Assembly (NCBI RefSeq): GCF_900106795.1
Contig: NZ_FNNS01000012.1
Span: 1-64,000, forward strand
Length of the DNA stretch: 64,000 nucleotides
Reading direction: 5' to 3'
Origin: Aequorivita viscosa
GTDB lineage: Bacteria > Bacteroidota > Bacteroidia > Flavobacteriales > Flavobacteriaceae
In this document: in pieces, positions 1-7,365 of the stretch
Position numbering within the stretch: position 1 is the first letter of the stretch
Layout: each line of letters starts with the position of its first letter
Translations under genes and position numbers: made by a program
The notes under the pieces: model-generated
What the model saw: only the letters and a program-made list of their open reading frames with translations
Told to the model about the DNA's origin: nothing
The model's database searches: none

Positions 1-345
1 TTCCTGCAGGGCTTTAAAGCTTTTTTTCGATGATCTCCTTGGCCATCTGGTGGTCAAGGGCCAGAGTGGCATACATCTGCTTGAGCTTGCGATTCTCTTC
101 CTCTAGCTCCTTGAGGCGCTTGAGCTCCTTGGAGTTCATTCCAGCATATCCAGAACGCCAATTATAGAAAGTGGCGGGGCTGACCCCATGCTCACGACTG
201 ATCTGGTCGACACTCTTTCCATTGTCGAACTCTTTTAAAATCTTTGCAATCTGTTGTGGTGAAAATTTACTTCGTCTCATAATACTGTTTAAAATTAAGA
301 TAATTATTCTACTTTTAAACAGTTCGGTTTAAAGGGAAGCTTACA
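1..345 (-). mobile_element. IS3-family insertion sequence, 5' end (rest lies outside the window)
   Basis: This is the orfA end of an insertion sequence that continues beyond base 1. Reading the minus strand, the probable terminal inverted repeat starts TGTAAGCTTCCC at base 345, with the TG typical of IS3 ends. It is followed by a short leader and then orfA from base 280. The other end and the target-site duplication are not in the window, so the boundary at 345 is inferred only from the TG...CA rule and the position of orfA. Confidence 0.7.
14..280 (-). CDS. IS3-family transposase OrfA (helix-turn-helix subunit)
   Basis: The 88-residue protein has the usual OrfA layout. An N-terminal helix-turn-helix of the HTH_8/transposase type (roughly residues 5-45, with SREHGVSPATFYNW) would bind the IS ends. 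It is followed by a leucine/glutamate-rich coiled coil (residues 50-85, KRLKELEEENRKLKQMYA). The gene ends in a run of seven A followed by G (bases 27-20 on the minus strand). Slipping back one base there would continue as A-L-K-P-C-R, the usual start of OrfB in this family. OrfA and an OrfAB fusion are therefore probably both made by programmed -1 frameshifting. The catalytic DDE domain lies outside the window. Confidence 0.88.
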   Translation of the reverse strand: MRRSKFSPQQIAKILKEFDNGKSVDQISREHGVSPATFYNWRSGYAGMNSKELKRLKELEEENRKLKQMYATLALDHQMAKEIIEKKL

Positions 346-598
346 AAATGAAAATCACATTTAATAAACGTGTATGTAAAGTGATTTTCAACCTCATTCT
401 TAAAATGACAAATTGTCTTTTATTTAAGTAAACACTGACATTATTTCCTGTTTTTTGGAGTTGTGGCCCTTGATTTTATAGTCTATTAGTTTAATAAGAA
501 TACATATCCATTTTGGTATTTTATTTGAAATATGTAGCGTCGAAATCAATTAAGGTTTCAAAAATTTGAAATAATGTTTAATTTAAAATTTTGAGATT
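281..598. other. Gene-free stretch between the IS end and the hsp20 gene
   Basis: No coding region is supported. Bases 281-345 are the IS terminal region. Further on there is an 8-bp inverted repeat, AAAATCAC at 351-358 and GTGATTTT at 381-388, enclosing a 22-base loop. The rest is AT-rich and presumably holds the hsp20 promoter, but I see no clear TAnnTTTG box. Confidence 0.5.
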
Positions 599-1075
599 AT
601 GAGCAATTTAGTAAATGTTCCTAAAAACCGAAGTTTGTCAAACACTAATTCAAATGCAAACTTCCCTACTTGGTCTAACTGGTTAGATGATATATTTAAT
701 AGAGACCTTTCATCGGTATTTACTTCAAACTTTAACACGGGAATTTCATTACCGAAAGTAAACATTAAGGAAACTGCAGATGCTTTTATGGTAGAAATGG
801 CAGTTCCAGGTCTTAAAAAATCAGATTTCCAAATAGACATAGACAATCAACTGCTATCTATTTCGACAGAGACAAAAGAGGAGAATGAACAAAATGAAGA
901 GAATTATACCCGTCGGGAATTTGGTTATTCTTCGTTCAAACGAACCTTTACTTTGCCGGAAAGCGTGAACGACGAAAAAATCAATGCCAAATATATTGAT
1001 GGTATTTTAAGTATTCTCCTACCTAAAAAAGAAGAGGCGAAAAAAAAGCCGGCAAGAAGCATCAAGATTTCTTAA
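599..1075 (+). CDS. Small heat-shock protein, Hsp20/alpha-crystallin family
   Basis: This 158-residue ATP-independent holdase chaperone binds unfolding proteins in the cytoplasm. The alpha-crystallin domain runs from about residue 50 to 148. It contains the conserved region around FGYSSFKRTFTLPESV and the A-x(4)-G-I-L segment (AKYIDGILSILLPK). The C-terminal tail carries an I-x-I motif (IKI, residues 155-157), used to dock neighbouring dimers into oligomers. Length and order are normal for bacterial class A sHsps. It is the first of three plus-strand genes just inside an IS element. A strong hairpin follows the stop codon, so it may be transcribed separately from the next gene. Confidence 0.95.
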   Translation: MSNLVNVPKNRSLSNTNSNANFPTWSNWLDDIFNRDLSSVFTSNFNTGISLPKVNIKETADAFMVEMAVPGLKKSDFQIDIDNQLLSISTETKEENEQNEENYTRREFGYSSFKRTFTLPESVNDEKINAKYIDGILSILLPKKEEAKKKPARSIKIS

Positions 1076-1106
1076 TATATTTTGCTTAAAACCGTGATTG
1101 ATGTAT

Positions 1107-1137
1107 ATCGTGGAGTTCGACTATCGGACTCCACGAT
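1107..1137 (+). terminator. Strong 14-bp hairpin after hsp20
   Basis: ATCGTGGAGTTCGA and TCGGACTCCACGAT form a 14-bp stem with one T-G pair around a 3-base loop. Only TTTG follows, so it is a weak intrinsic terminator by the T-run criterion. It could instead stabilise the 3' end of the hsp20 mRNA. Confidence 0.5.
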
Positions 1138-1177
1138 TTGCCTAATACTATTCATTAAACTTTAATATCGTACTGTT

Positions 1178-1408
1178 ATGCCTAGAAAATTTAAACCAGG
1201 AGATTGGGTGAAATTGAAAGGAAAACAAGTTTGCCCAAAAATGGAAGTACTCAAATATATTCCTAAGAAGGATGCTATTTTGGGTGTAGTAAATAATGAA
1301 ACCTATTTGCAATGTGTTTGGTATCAAAATGGTAACCGAAATGTAGAAACATTCAACCAAAACAGATTGCTGAAACTAACTAAAACAGGTGGTTTGTATA
1401 AAGTATGA
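1178..1408 (+). CDS. YodC-like (DUF2158) small protein
   Basis: This 76-residue basic protein resembles the YodC/DUF2158 family, whose function is unknown. The N-terminal F-K-P-G-D-W-V-K-L-K segment followed by CPKMEV (residues 5-24) matches the family pattern of F-x-x-G-D-x-V-x-L-K...P-x-M-x-V. The second half has the C-x-W-Y pattern (CVWYQNG, about residues 47-53), like the family C-x-W-F. There is no signal peptide, so it should be cytoplasmic. It lies between hsp20 and a lipoprotein gene, 44 bases before the latter, so those two are probably co-transcribed. The assignment is from pattern memory only. Confidence 0.7.
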   Translation: MPRKFKPGDWVKLKGKQVCPKMEVLKYIPKKDAILGVVNNETYLQCVWYQNGNRNVETFNQNRLLKLTKTGGLYKV

Positions 1409-1452
1409 TTTTTATACAACCATAACGATGTCTAACTTAAAAAATCAAAACA

Positions 1453-1938
1453 ATGAAAACACATTTATTGGTTTTAATGACAGCCTTAATGAGCGTTAGT
1501 TGTAACGGACAAAAAACAGACACAGACAAAACCGAATTTGAATTAAACAACAAAGTACTTGTAGAACAGCCAAAAGGCAGCTGGAAAGTTGAAAAAGAAT
1601 TTGATGAACACGGGAATATGATTCGATACGACAGTATTTATTCTTGGTCATCAAACCGTGAGTTTAACCAGCTTTCAAAACAGGATAGAGATAGTCTTTT
1701 GCAAAGTTTTAAATCAAGATTCTTTACGAACTTCTCTGGTTTCGAAAATCAAGGATTTGAAACTTTGTTCACTGAAGATTCGCTTTTTAGTAATCATTTT
1801 TTTAATGATGATTTTTTTGGAAGTGATTTTGGAAGGGACTTTATGGATATTGACAATATAACCCAACAAATGATAAAGAAACAAAGAGAATTCCTTGAAA
1901 AATACCAGGCCGATTTTATCGAAATTGAAGAAGAATAA
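1453..1938 (+). CDS. Lipoprotein of unknown function, Phe/Asp/Asn-rich C-terminal half
   Basis: I do not recognise the family. The 161-residue product starts with a lipoprotein signal peptide: charged MKTH, a hydrophobic stretch and a lipobox ending SVSC with Cys17. A spacer rich in K, T and D follows. The middle of the protein contains KEFDEHGNMIRYDS, as in proteins that describe a perturbation-response repeat. The C-terminal half is unusually rich in Phe, Asp and Asn (NHFFNDDFFGSDFGRDF), then ends in a helical, acidic tail. It should sit in a membrane facing the periplasm or outside. It closes the hsp20/YodC-like group. Confidence 0.75.
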   Translation: MKTHLLVLMTALMSVSCNGQKTDTDKTEFELNNKVLVEQPKGSWKVEKEFDEHGNMIRYDSIYSWSSNREFNQLSKQDRDSLLQSFKSRFFTNFSGFENQGFETLFTEDSLFSNHFFNDDFFGSDFGRDFMDIDNITQQMIKKQREFLEKYQADFIEIEEE

Positions 1939-1996
1939 AAAGTATTGATTTGCGCTATCGGTAGGTTTTACTATTATTGATAATGTGGCAAAAGGC

Positions 1997-2740
1997 CTAA
2001 ACCGTCGGCTTTAGAAGTTCTTGTAGAATAACTTCTCGGGTGTTGTTTTTCAAAACCTTTCTGTCTTCCAAAGTCATTCCTTGGGTTGGAAACAGATGAT
2101 GGACTTTCACGCGCATCTGGCCTGGTCCACCTTTAAAAAGAGCGTAAGGGAATCGTTTTTTATTGTCGTGAAAAGTCATGGGAGCAATCGGGATTTGATG
2201 TTCAATTGCCAACCGAAAAGCCCCATCTTTAAATCCATCCAAGATTAAATCTAAATCATCTGGAACGCCACCTTCAGGAAAAATGCACACACTTAAACCT
2301 TCGCTAAGCCTTTTCTCAGCTCTTCTAAAAGCTTCCACTCGGCTTTTGGTATTGCTTCTGTCAACCAAGATGCAGGTACGCTTGTAGATGTATCCAAAGA
2401 GTGGAAACTTTGCTAATTCTTTCTTTCCGACAAAAACAAATGGATTTTTGGTAGCATAAAACATTAGCATAATATCTGTCATTGAGGTGTGGTTGGCTAC
2501 AAACATATAGCTTTCGCCTTTTTTGTATTTTATTTCCCTTTTAATAATAGGGTAACAACCTATTCCGAAGATAATCGCTCCAGACCAAATACGGGCAACC
2601 TTAAAGAAAAAAGGATACCATGAGTGTTTTAAAATACTGATAAAAAGAACTGGAAATAAAATAACGGTTACAATAAAAATAACCACATAAAACCAAGCGC
2701 GGTATAACGGAGCAAATATATATCGAAGGAATTTCATCAA
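1997..2740 (-). CDS. plsC: 1-acyl-sn-glycerol-3-phosphate acyltransferase (PlsC family)
   Basis: This enzyme transfers an acyl chain to lysophosphatidic acid to give phosphatidic acid, the second acylation step of phospholipid synthesis, at the inner membrane. The 247-residue protein has two N-terminal hydrophobic segments (about 16-37 and 50-65). The catalytic H-x4-D motif is NHTSMTD, with His84 and Asp89, and the FPEGG motif surrounds Glu156. It is divergent from trpS with about 70 bases between the two starts. Family membership is certain. The exact acyl acceptor is inferred, because related enzymes also acylate other lysolipids. Confidence 0.88.
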   Translation of the reverse strand: MMKFLRYIFAPLYRAWFYVVIFIVTVILFPVLFISILKHSWYPFFFKVARIWSGAIIFGIGCYPIIKREIKYKKGESYMFVANHTSMTDIMLMFYATKNPFVFVGKKELAKFPLFGYIYKRTCILVDRSNTKSRVEAFRRAEKRLSEGLSVCIFPEGGVPDDLDLILDGFKDGAFRLAIEHQIPIAPMTFHDNKKRFPYALFKGGPGQMRVKVHHLFPTQGMTLEDRKVLKNNTREVILQELLKPTV

Positions 2741-2761
2741 CTTTCAAAAGTAACAATTTGA

Positions 2762-2793
2762 TTGATGCAAATAAATCAAATAAAGTACCTTTG
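2762..2793 (+). promoter_or_regulatory. trpS promoter, Bacteroidetes type
   Basis: TTG at 2762-2764 and TACCTTTG at 2786-2793 are 21 bp apart, fitting the Bacteroidetes -33/-7 consensus TTG and TAnnTTTG. The trpS start codon is 18 bases downstream of the -7 box. Confidence 0.6.
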
Positions 2794-2811
2794 CTAAAAT
2801 ATTTTTAAGCA

Positions 2812-3780
2812 ATGGCCAGAATACTTACCGGAATTCAAAGCACAGGAACTCCACATCTCGGAAATATATTGGGCGCACTTATTCCTGCTATTGAAATGGC
2901 GAATGATCCACAAAATGATTCATTCCTTTTCATCGCGAATATGCACTCGTTAACACAAATTAAAAATGCCGAAACCCTTCGCACAAATACCTACAGCACT
3001 GCCGCTACGTGGCTAGCATTAGGGTTAGATACGAGTAGAGTGGTGTTTTATCGCCAAAGTGATGTGCCGCAAACTACGGAGCTTACTTGGTATTTAAGTT
3101 GCTTTTTTCCTTTTCAACGCTTAACATTAGCACATTCGTTTAAGGACAAGGCTGGTCGTTTGGAAGATGTTAATGCTGGGTTATTCACCTACCCTATGTT
3201 AATGGCGGCAGATATTCTTTTGTACGATGCCGAAATTGTTCCCGTTGGAAAAGATCAGATGCAGCATCTTGAAATTACACGTGATGTGGCGTCGCGTTTT
3301 CACACACAAATGGGGGAGACTTTTGTGATGCCTTCAGTAAAAGTAAGGGAAGAAACGATGTATGTTCCAGGGACTGATGGTAGCAAAATGAGTAAATCGA
3401 AAGGAAATATTATCAATATTTTTCTGAATGACAAACAACTTCGGAAGCAGGTGATGAGCATTGAAACTGATAGCACGCCTTTGGAAGAACCGAAAAACCC
3501 TGATACTTGTAACGTTTTCAATATATATAAACTAATAGGTTCGAAAGACCAAGTCGCCGAAATGCGTCAAAAATATGAAGCTGGTAATTTTGGTTACGGA
3601 CACGCCAAACAAGCTTTATTTGAATTGATAGTTGAAAGATTTTCTGAAGAACGTAGTCGTTATAACTATTTTATGGAAAATCTATCTGAGGTTGATGCAG
3701 CCTTAGCTTCTGGTGCAGAAAAAGCGCGTAAAGTGGCAGACGATGTTTTACAAAGAGTGCGTGAAAAATTAGGGTATTAA
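2812..3780 (+). CDS. trpS: Tryptophan--tRNA ligase
   Basis: This class I aminoacyl-tRNA synthetase charges tRNA-Trp in the cytoplasm. The 322-residue length is normal. The HIGH-type signature is HLGN at residues 15-18, the KMSKS loop is at 192-196, and the family motif VPVGKDQMQHLE lies at 143-154. The Rossmann fold is followed by an alpha-helical tRNA-binding C-terminal part. The ATG follows a clear TAnnTTTG promoter by 18 bases. A bidirectional terminator lies between it and the convergent envC-like gene. Confidence 0.97.
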   Translation: MARILTGIQSTGTPHLGNILGALIPAIEMANDPQNDSFLFIANMHSLTQIKNAETLRTNTYSTAATWLALGLDTSRVVFYRQSDVPQTTELTWYLSCFFPFQRLTLAHSFKDKAGRLEDVNAGLFTYPMLMAADILLYDAEIVPVGKDQMQHLEITRDVASRFHTQMGETFVMPSVKVREETMYVPGTDGSKMSKSKGNIINIFLNDKQLRKQVMSIETDSTPLEEPKNPDTCNVFNIYKLIGSKDQVAEMRQKYEAGNFGYGHAKQALFELIVERFSEERSRYNYFMENLSEVDAALASGAEKARKVADDVLQRVREKLGY

Positions 3781-3803
3781 ATTACTGCTATCAATATAAA
3801 TAC

Positions 3804-3842
3804 AAGGATTGAAAGGTTAAATGAGCTTTTCAATCCTTTTTA
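3804..3842. terminator. Bidirectional terminator between trpS and the envC-like gene
   Basis: AAGGATTGAAA and TTTTCAATCCTT pair into a stem of about 11 bp with T-runs on both strands. It lies just after the trpS stop and overlaps the last bases of the convergent gene. Confidence 0.8.
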
Positions 3843-5081
3843 CATTTTATATATCCAATCTGCTGGATTGATTTTAGTTTTGTTCTTGTAGATATAAAAC
3901 TTCAATATTGTTCTGCCTTCAGTTGGGCTTTTTCCAACCGTACCAATTTTCTGCTTGGTAGAAATTCTATCACCTTTTTTTACCGATACGGAATTCAGGT
4001 GGCTATACACCGAAATATAGTCTCCGTGTTGGATAAATAGCACTTTATTTGCTCCTTTAATTACTTGTACCGCCATTACCTGGCCTTCAAAAATAGCGCG
4101 AACTGGGGCATTATCCTCGGTTGCAATTTCAACACCGCTACTATTTGTTGTAACATTTGGAAATTGTGGGTGTTGATGTTTCCCGAAACTTTTAATCACC
4201 ATTCCCTTTTCCACGGGCCACGGCAATTTTCCTTTGTTTTTACTAAAACTGGCTGCAAGCGCCTTATCTTCGGCAGTAAGATCAAATCCGCCAGAGGTCT
4301 CTGCTTTCTTTGTTTTTTTCTTGGCTTCGTTTGCCAATCTATTGGCCTCGGCAATTGCGGCTTTAATTAAGTCGTCAATTTCCTTGTCAATTTTATCGGC
4401 TTCCTTTTGTTTCGCTCTAATTTGAGCCGTGAATTTACTTTCGTCTTTCTTTAGAGTTGCAACAAGATCCTGTTGTGCTTTTCGTTCCTCATTAAGTTGT
4501 TTTTTTGCCACTTCATTTTCGGCGATAAGCTTTTGTTTTGTTTTTTTCTGAGCAATCAGACTTTCGTTCAGCTTTTGAAGTTCCTCTGTTTTTACCCTAA
4601 TGCCTTCACCTTGTTTCTTTCTGAAAGCTGCGTACTGCTTCATATATTGAACTCGCTTATAGGCTTGCAAAAAATTATCGGAAGACAGTAAAAACATAAC
4701 CCTGCTCTGTTGACTTTTACTTTTATAGGATTTCTGGACCATTTCGGCATAGTCATCCTTCATCACTTTTAGTTCTTTTCGAAGTGCGCTGATTTTATTG
4801 ATATTACTGTTGATATTTCTTGTAAGTAGATTTGCTTGTTGGTTTGTAATTCGAATCAGGTTTTCGGTGGCAGAAATACGTTGTTTAACATCTTCCAATT
4901 GTGAAAGCACAGACTTTTCTTCCTTTTTAGTTTTAAAAAGAAGGGAGTTTATCTGTTTTATTTCATTCAAAATAGCCTGACGTTTCTCCTCAAGTTCCTT
5001 TTGCCTATCACTTTGGGCAAACGTTGCTGGAAGGGCGACGAAACAGATTAAAATGGCAAGATATAAACGTATATTCTTCAT
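3840..5081 (-). CDS. EnvC-like murein hydrolase activator with degenerate M23/LytM domain
   Basis: This 413-residue periplasmic protein has a signal peptide (residues 1-23, ending ATFAQ). A long coiled coil with an Ala/Lys-rich stretch follows (about 25-270), then a C-terminal LytM/M23 domain (about 300-413). This is the EnvC layout, in which the coiled coil recruits the protein to the division site and LytM switches on an amidase. The metal-binding H-x3-D of active M23 enzymes is absent: the equivalent segment reads NSSGVEIATE. The domain is therefore probably regulatory rather than hydrolytic. It is the last gene of a minus-strand set, 4 bases after the DUF4292 lipoprotein gene. Confidence 0.88.
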   Translation of the reverse strand: MKNIRLYLAILICFVALPATFAQSDRQKELEEKRQAILNEIKQINSLLFKTKKEEKSVLSQLEDVKQRISATENLIRITNQQANLLTRNINSNINKISALRKELKVMKDDYAEMVQKSYKSKSQQSRVMFLLSSDNFLQAYKRVQYMKQYAAFRKKQGEGIRVKTEELQKLNESLIAQKKTKQKLIAENEVAKKQLNEERKAQQDLVATLKKDESKFTAQIRAKQKEADKIDKEIDDLIKAAIAEANRLANEAKKKTKKAETSGGFDLTAEDKALAASFSKNKGKLPWPVEKGMVIKSFGKHQHPQFPNVTTNSSGVEIATEDNAPVRAIFEGQVMAVQVIKGANKVLFIQHGDYISVYSHLNSVSVKKGDRISTKQKIGTVGKSPTEGRTILKFYIYKNKTKINPADWIYKM

Positions 5082-5085
5082 CTAA

Positions 5086-5928
5086 TTAAAGTTGGATTCT
5101 TTCATAACCCGATGGAATGTCGAATGGAAAACCTATGTCGACATTCAAATCTATTTTTCTGTAATTCATTTCTATTTTCGTCTGTGATTGTCCTTCAGAA
5201 GAAACAATCGAAATATCATTTGGAAAAAATTGCCCTTCTACCATTTGATAATTACCATAACGAATATTCAAAATGCGATCTTGTTCTGGTTGCGCAAGTG
5301 TTTCTAAAGCTACTTTAAAATTTTCAGGATAGAAAAAGAGCGAATGTATAAAATTTTGTGGTTGCCGCTTGGGCAAGATCTTAAATTTGTCCTGAAATAT
5401 CCCTGAGGAATATTTGGAAGTCTCCAGATCAAAAATAGACTGTCCGAGTAATAAATTCTGTGCTTGTTGAAAGTTTAATGGAGTGCCTAACCATTCGCCT
5501 AACAATGCAAAATCACCTTCAAAATATGTTTTATTAATAGTTTCGTAATAACTAACGCTGTCTGGAGTTATCAAAACTTTGGCCAAGGTAATTCCTAATA
5601 TTGAAGCCTTGACCCAGATAGTTTTGTCTTTTTCCATTCGTAGGCTTACTGTAATACTTTGCGATTTTTCCTCAGTTTCGTAAGCAACCTGAATTCTACC
5701 TGCCATTGTTTTAAACTTGGGCATTGCAGCTATATGGGAAGTGATAATTGCGTTTGCCGAGGTTTCTTCAATTTCGGAAATAGGTTTTTTAGTGGTTCCA
5801 CAAGACGAAAGTAAAAGCGCAATTATAAAACCAAAGAAAAGAGATGTTATCTGTCTTTTACCTGACTGTTTCAAGAGGATTGACAAACTCTTTCTGTTAG
5901 ATTCAAAAATAAATTGAGGATGTTTCAT
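5086..5928 (-). CDS. DUF4292 lipoprotein
   Basis: This 280-residue protein belongs to a Bacteroidetes family (DUF4292) with a LolB/LolA-like look: mostly beta strands, no enzyme motifs. The lipobox is LLLSSC with Cys43, placed after an unusually long N-terminal region. The true start may lie inside the annotated one, but no better ATG precedes the hydrophobic segment at residues 28-42. It sits between the TPR gene (2-base gap) and the envC-like gene (4-base gap), so the three are one transcription unit. An envelope role, perhaps carrying lipid or lipoprotein, is inferred from fold resemblance and context only. Confidence 0.82.
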   Translation of the reverse strand: MKHPQFIFESNRKSLSILLKQSGKRQITSLFFGFIIALLLSSCGTTKKPISEIEETSANAIITSHIAAMPKFKTMAGRIQVAYETEEKSQSITVSLRMEKDKTIWVKASILGITLAKVLITPDSVSYYETINKTYFEGDFALLGEWLGTPLNFQQAQNLLLGQSIFDLETSKYSSGIFQDKFKILPKRQPQNFIHSLFFYPENFKVALETLAQPEQDRILNIRYGNYQMVEGQFFPNDISIVSSEGQSQTKIEMNYRKIDLNVDIGFPFDIPSGYERIQL

Positions 5929-5930
5929 TT

Positions 5931-7334
5931 TTAATTTGCCAATTTTAGTTGGGCTGCTTTTTCAGAATAGGTTTTAGCTCTTTTTATATCGCCTTTGTTG
6001 GTGTACGCAATGTTTAGTTGAATGTAAAAGTCAAGCTGCATTTGTGGATCGTCCAGAATAAAATCTTGACCGGTTTCTAAACTTTCAATTGCTTTTTCAG
6101 AATTCTCGAGGCCATTATTCGCAACTCCGTTTAACAAATAAATCAAGGGTTGCGCCGGGAAAATTTCTAATCCTTTTGAGCTCAGCGTTGCCGCTTCCGA
6201 ATATTTTTCGAATTCTACTTGAAAGAGCAGCGTGTTTTTTAGCAATTTATAATTGTCTATAGATTGCGCAACTCCTTTTTCGTAAAAATGTAGCGCCTGT
6301 TCTTTATTTGATTTTGCTGAAAAATAATCTCCTAGTTTTTCATAAACCTTAGTCCCGTTTTCTTCTGAAAAAAGAGTCGCAGCTGCTTCTAAATCGGCTT
6401 CATATTGGGGGTTTAGGTTTACGAACTGAATAAAATCGCCCAAAACTCGATATTTACTTTCCGTATCAATTTGGTCTGAAGCAAAAACAATTTTCATAGA
6501 CTTTAAGGCTTCCGAAGTATTTCCAGAATCTAAATAGAATTTGTAAAGAGCCAAATGTACCAATTGTGATTTTGGATTCGTCTTCAACAAGTTTTTTGCG
6601 GCTTCAAAAGCTTTTTCGGTATTCCCTTGTTCGCTATAAAGAAAGATAAGGCTAAGGTGTTCTTTTTCGTTTTTAGGATTGTTATCGATTTTCTGTTCTA
6701 GATTTTCGATAGCGCCTTCCGTATTGCCAGTAGCTCTATAAATTTGGGCGCGTAGGGCATTACGGATATCGCTTTCACCCCAAATCCCATCCAGTTCGTC
6801 CAATTGCTCCAACGCCAAATCATATTGTTTTGCCCGAGTTAATAGGTTGGCGAGGTCTTCTTTGTAATCTTCATCATAAGGAATTAACTTGCGAACTAGC
6901 GGAATAGCCTTGTCGTAGTCCTTTTGCTGATAATACAAATCGTATAAGTGCTCGAGAACGTCTAACCTGTCTCCCAAATCGGCAAGTACTTTTTTGTAAT
7001 TTTCTTCTGCTTTATCGTACACTTTAAGTGCCGTATAATTTTTAGCCATTTCAAAATAGACGACTGCTTTATTTTCTGGTGTAGTGGCTGCAGCTTCCGC
7101 TTTATTTAATGCAATTAAAGCCAATTCGTGATTTTCTATTCCTTTCTGTTTTAAGGCTTCGAAAAAGTTTTCCTGAAAAGCATCATCTACAACACCTAGT
7201 TGATCCATTGGGTTTTGAATGGAATCATTCTCGCCTGCCGGATGAACGGGATTTGTTTCTTGGGAATAGGAGTGTGGGGACAAGTATAAACTTCCCAACA
7301 AAATAAGCGATATGTATTTAATGGACACTTTCAA
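5931..7334 (-). CDS. Secreted tetratricopeptide-repeat protein
   Basis: The 467-residue product has a signal peptide (about residues 1-25, ending HSYSQ). The rest is almost entirely TPR repeats from about residue 55 to the C terminus, for example KAVVYFEMAKNYTALKVYDK and LGDYFSAKSNKEQALHFYEK. No catalytic domain is visible. It is probably a periplasmic or outer-membrane-attached scaffold. It precedes the DUF4292 and envC-like genes in the same operon and follows the nucleotidyltransferase gene by 31 bases. That suggests a role in cell-envelope assembly, but partners cannot be read from the sequence. Confidence 0.85.
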   Translation of the reverse strand: MKVSIKYISLILLGSLYLSPHSYSQETNPVHPAGENDSIQNPMDQLGVVDDAFQENFFEALKQKGIENHELALIALNKAEAAATTPENKAVVYFEMAKNYTALKVYDKAEENYKKVLADLGDRLDVLEHLYDLYYQQKDYDKAIPLVRKLIPYDEDYKEDLANLLTRAKQYDLALEQLDELDGIWGESDIRNALRAQIYRATGNTEGAIENLEQKIDNNPKNEKEHLSLIFLYSEQGNTEKAFEAAKNLLKTNPKSQLVHLALYKFYLDSGNTSEALKSMKIVFASDQIDTESKYRVLGDFIQFVNLNPQYEADLEAAATLFSEENGTKVYEKLGDYFSAKSNKEQALHFYEKGVAQSIDNYKLLKNTLLFQVEFEKYSEAATLSSKGLEIFPAQPLIYLLNGVANNGLENSEKAIESLETGQDFILDDPQMQLDFYIQLNIAYTNKGDIKRAKTYSEKAAQLKLAN

Positions 7335-7365
7335 ATTCTGTTTATTCCTATTAAAAAAAGACTTA

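Noticed and set aside
1990-2013. Terminator for plsC
   Set aside because: The short imperfect stem overlaps the stop codon and has only four T after it; too weak to call.
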